64,000 nucleotides of DNA from Allium sativum (lineage: Eukaryota > Streptophyta > Magnoliopsida > Asparagales > Amaryllidaceae). The stretch covers positions 628,496,786 through 628,560,785 of the forward strand of contig CM060915.1 in the NCBI GenBank assembly GCA_030737875.1, in the 5' to 3' direction. The notes below the pieces were generated by a model that was given only the letters and a program-made list of their open reading frames with translations, made no database searches and was not told the DNA's origin. This document shows, piece after piece, positions 59,966 through 64,000 of this stretch (its first letter is position 1; every line of letters starts with the position of its first letter). The position numbers were made by a program, and so were the translations under genes.

Positions 59966-62900
59966 TGTAACGAACTGGGATTTTCGACTCCGAAAATCAA
60001 CATCAAACTACCGTGTTGACCATTCAGACATCGAATATTCCAGATCATTAATAGAAAGAAGTTAGAGGGTGAGATAAGAAAGAAAGAAATATTGGAATAG
60101 AAGAAGAAGAAGAAACACTACACAACACAGAGTCTCACATCGCGGCGGAACAAAATATAATACGGAAATAAATCTTTATTGAGAGCTTTGAAAATACTTA
60201 CAGTATCAGAGTACATCATACCATGGGACAGTTATAATAGCCTGTTCCCATATACAACACACAGCGGAATAGTAGTAATATCATACGTCTGGACACTTCC
60301 AGCTCGTCTCTTCATAGCCGTCGATAACCTGAACCTGTACAACCCGGCCTAACCCGAGCATTTACAAAACACCGGGTCAGTCTGGTGAACCAGAGTGAGA
60401 AAAACTCGCACAGTATTTGGTAAATCATCCAATCATGATTTTAAAGTTCAAAATCTTTTCAGAAGAAAGGATAATCGTAAGACCAAATCCACACATAAAC
60501 ACGGACGGTTTTTACCTTACGATAACCCAAAACATTTTTGAAACCAATATCTTGTCTGATATTATAATAATGTCTAAATACAAGTAAATAACAATCTAGT
60601 GGAACGCTTGCATCTCACGCTCCACATATATAGTATACAATCAAAACCGCAGGCGCTTATTGGAAATTGGATTCCGACCTTGACAAGGTATGGGACCACC
60701 TGCCGATAGTGTATCTCTAGAGGCGAATACACTGGGTTCAACAAGAACTTCTTGCAACCCGGCCCTCACATGACCGACCACTCATTTCGCTTGAGTGTAT
60801 CGAATGTATATCACCGACGATTGGGATCAGCAACCGTCTCCCGAAAAGGGACAACATCGAAACATAGATTAAAGAAGCAAATAAGATTTTCTCTAGATAG
60901 GTGATCATACACCCTAATGGGAGCGACCCACATAGCCATGCTGCCTGCCCGATTTTTGTCATTTCCCGACTGATGAGGCTCGAGGTCTAGATTACTCTTG
61001 ATCATCTGGTCGTCATTCACTTTGAATGCCACATCGTCAGATCCGTCAGATATCACTAATTGACGTCCCCAAAAATACTCTAGCTGGAAGCTAAGAGAAC
61101 GGCGATTCCCCGCCAACAACTATCGCACGTTTGAAGAAATCAACGTACGTGACTCTTTGGAAATACTCTGTCAGACATCCGTCCATATACGTCATCCAGG
61201 AATAGGATGAACCGAAGGCACTCTCCTACCACATCCATATAGGAATCACCCCATGGATCAGTAGCGAGAAGTCCTTGCAACCCGTTGATTCCAACCACGA
61301 CAGAATCACAGCTTATCTCTGCTTGCCAGGCAGAGAATATTAGTGGTTCTTCCATTTATGAAAATCCACGGTCTTCAACGCTCCATCTCGATCATCTCCT
61401 GATATCTTCATGTATTTGTTGGACGGAATGGTTTTCGAATATAAATTTGATCCCGGTCTTTCCATTCCAACAATCGTATTGGTCAGATTTGATAGTCGGT
61501 GTTTTAACTATCAAAACATACAGTGTTTCAATCATGACACTCCAAAGAGTTCACTGGTTCAGTATTCAGCATCACTTGGCTTTTAAATCAAACTGATTTA
61601 CTTTTGTTAAATAAAACTTCTAACTCTTTAATATTTAAAAATACGATATTTGAATAACTCTAATTCGATTTAACTAACATTCGTCTTAACTCCATTCGCT
61701 TGACTCTAGATCGCAGCGATCACAATGGTTACGCCTGATTCACTCAGGAAACATCCAACCGCCGTAGGCTATCTGCTGCCCTGCGAATTACGCTAGCAGT
61801 CGTACTAAATGGCACTCATCTTGAAAAAAACTATGTTTGGCTAACTCTAGCTCGATTAACTATATTCAATTTCCCACTTAATTCTTCCTTCAAATCATCC
61901 TTTAAATTCAGAAATCCATTAGTTTTAACAAAGAAATTTATAGCACACATGTTATAACAATAGCGTTATAATTACTATTTAGATTTACAAAACAACAGCG
62001 CTATACTCGCTGTTTAGGTTCACAACCCATTTACTATAGCAAAAGCGCTACAATCGCTATATTAGATTTACAAAACATATATTATAACAACAGCGCTAAA
62101 ATCGCTGTTTAAATTTTCAAAACATATCCACTAACGTCTCTTACGATTACCAACTAATACTATCTTCAGATAATCCCGATGTTGTTCAAGTTGGGGTATT
62201 TTAATTACCTCTCAGGCCTTGATCAACAACGTTCTTATCCTCCGATAAACATAAGTTGTAATCAATATTTCATTCTAGTCTCAAACAAATTCCATTTAAC
62301 TATTGGATTTGGTTATACAACTCTATAACCCAGTTCTTTAACCAGATTCGCTTATTTCTAATCTCCTTTGATTTCATTTCACTTCAATTACTTTTGAAAA
62401 GTAATTGTCTAAATTATTATTAATTAAAATAATAATTTATTTCAATCATTAACTACATGAGTAGTTAATTTCTTTAATAACAAAATCAAATGGTAAATCC
62501 CTTTTTAAAACCTTATTTAAAATTTAAACAATATTTATTAAACTATTCAAATCAAAACACATCAATTTTGATAATCAAATTCCAATTCAAACGGTCGATT
62601 TAATTAACTCAAAACTCGATTATCTCGTTAATCGATTCCAATTAATCCTCACTTTAAATTAATTAAAAATATAATTAATTTAAATAATCCCATTAATTGT
62701 TTTCTTTACAAAACAATTATCAAAGTTTAATCCTTCGATTCATTACTTGTTCTCATACTCGTAAATCAGATTAACGTCAGCATTTACTTTATAAAATAAT
62801 TTAATAACAATCAAAGTCTTAAATAAATAAAATATTTATTTAATTCCCTATTATAATTTTTATTCAAAATAATATATTCTAAATCCAACTCCAGTTATAT

Positions 62901-64000
62901 AATAAATTTTATAACCTCATCTTTATCGATTCCCCTGACGGTGAATCAATATTTATAACACGATTGATTTTATAGGTCATACACTGCTAAATACTCAACC
63001 AATACCGCTCATTGGTTTAAACACAACACAGGTTGAATTCCCAGTCCAAATCAATAATCAAATCAATCAACCAACAGGATAGTTCATACGTGAAAATATG
63101 AAATAAATAATATATTTGAGGAATCCGGTTGGATCCCTCCAACCTGTTCTTCCCTGTATACAAAATGGTTATCTCAAATCATACTGTTCAGTTTTGTTTA
63201 ACTGATAAACTAAATAACGACCATTTAACATCAACCATAAGCAATTCAAACAATGCAACCATTTAAACACGTTTATAAATAAACGTGACCAACCAAGGTG
63301 AGTTACCTTTATTGGAACCAATCGTTAAAAATAACGATTTGGTATTTCACTGAAATTAAACACAGTTTAATTTCATCGGTTAAATCAATAGTTAAATAGA
63401 TAACTAGCAAAGCAGTCAACCATTGGCAAGCAGAGCACACAAAATAAAAATACCCAATTTATATAAAATATAAAAAGGGTAACTGAGTGAGTTTAACTCA
63501 CCTTGATTTGCTTCCGTTGAAATGGTTCGGTCACAGCTAAATTGAACAATCGTTCAATGTAACTGTAAATTCTGGTTGTTTCCATCACTTGTTCAAATGA
63601 ACTCCAAAATGCAATGCTCGTTACGACGATTCTATCGTCTCCGGGTTTGTCCAGTTCTGTCAACATATGAGTGCGCCATATAAATTATAAGTTACGCTTT
63701 TAAATTTTAAGTTGATTCATAACTGAATTAATTATAACTATTTATATAATTACTTAGATTAGGGGGAATTAAACCGGTCAACATCTTTGTTTCGCTCAGA
63801 GTCATGCTGTAATACTCAGTCTCTCAAAATAACACATCTTGTGTGGACTGCACAAATAATAGTATTATGGTTAGATGATTAAGTAAAAATAAATCCCTTA
63901 TATGTATCAATTAACGTTAATCCTTTTACTACTTCCATTATCACATAATCTGGTCGTCCACTCTCTTTCTATCCGGCTCCCTTATTTGGTCTTTCTACTG
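59966..64000 (-). mobile_element. E 5' LTR (right copy), cut by the window edge
   Basis: Aligns with 52335-56369 at a constant offset of 7631 bases, with no gap seen. About 2.1 kb, including its promoter, lies beyond the window. Open frames at 60738-61119, 61140-61355 and 61285-61596 are LTR sequence, not genes. Confidence 0.9.

Larger units (their letters stand above)
52335..64000 (-). mobile_element. Element E: non-autonomous element with 6.15-kb LTRs, right end cut off
   Basis: Minus-strand LTR element with left LTR 52335-58485, interior 58486-59965 and right LTR from 59966 to the window edge. The left LTR ends CGGGTCGTTACA. The two LTRs align with no gap over 4035 bp, and by eye I count about two dozen substitutions (about 99.4% identity). 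It is the youngest insertion here. The interior is under 1.5 kb with no coding domain. The polypurine pattern (ATTTCGAGGACGAAATTATT, then AAGGGGAGAAGAA) is of Tekay type, so Tekay proteins are the likely helpers. Confidence 0.9.

Overview
The window is plant nuclear DNA, almost certainly from a eudicot with a repeat-rich genome. It is AT-rich, and I found no host gene, rRNA, tRNA or CRISPR array. Everything recognisable is Ty3/gypsy LTR retrotransposon sequence: long LTRs beginning TGTAAC and ending GTTACA, primer-binding sites for initiator tRNA-Met, purine-rich tracts, decayed gag-pol reading frames and nested insertions.

Layout. I name the elements T, A, B, C, F and E. T is a plus-strand Tat-lineage element. 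Its 3' pol half (43746-46099, with two RNase H domains and an integrase), a long antisense reading frame (46790-50634) and the possible start of its 3' LTR (52264) are in the window. A is a plus-strand element inserted in T pol. Its 5' LTR fills 1-4968, only 413 bp of interior remain, and its 3' LTR is 5382-8521 plus 40964-43745. B is a minus-strand Tekay/Del-like chromovirus (8522-40958) inserted in the tandem-repeat part of A's 3' LTR, with target duplication TATGT. C is a minus-strand non-autonomous element with 4.7-kb LTRs (9823-21088), inserted in B's 3' LTR with target duplication AAGTC. F is a composite LTR-derived insertion (28428-34609) that splits B between protease and reverse transcriptase and carries a 0.97-kb inverted repeat. 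E is a minus-strand non-autonomous element with a 6.15-kb LTR (52335 to beyond the right edge), inserted just past the possible start of T's 3' LTR.

Order of events. Nesting gives T, then A, then B, then C; F came after B, and E after T. LTR divergence judged by eye agrees: A's LTRs differ strongly, B's differ by several percent, C's by about 2%, and E's by about two dozen positions in 4.0 kb. No element here has an intact gag-pol. B and T are full of stops and frameshifts, and A, C and E have no coding interior, so any movement would depend on proteins supplied from elsewhere.

The most interesting signals are non-coding and lie inside the LTRs. They are an array of GGTTAAGT/ACTTAACC hairpins, a GTCGAC palindrome cluster just upstream of the C promoter, a short block conserved among otherwise diverged LTRs, a shared ATCCGA-NNN-TCGGAT palindrome, and growth of LTR-internal repeats into a satellite-like array. 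I saw no host defence or metabolic system.
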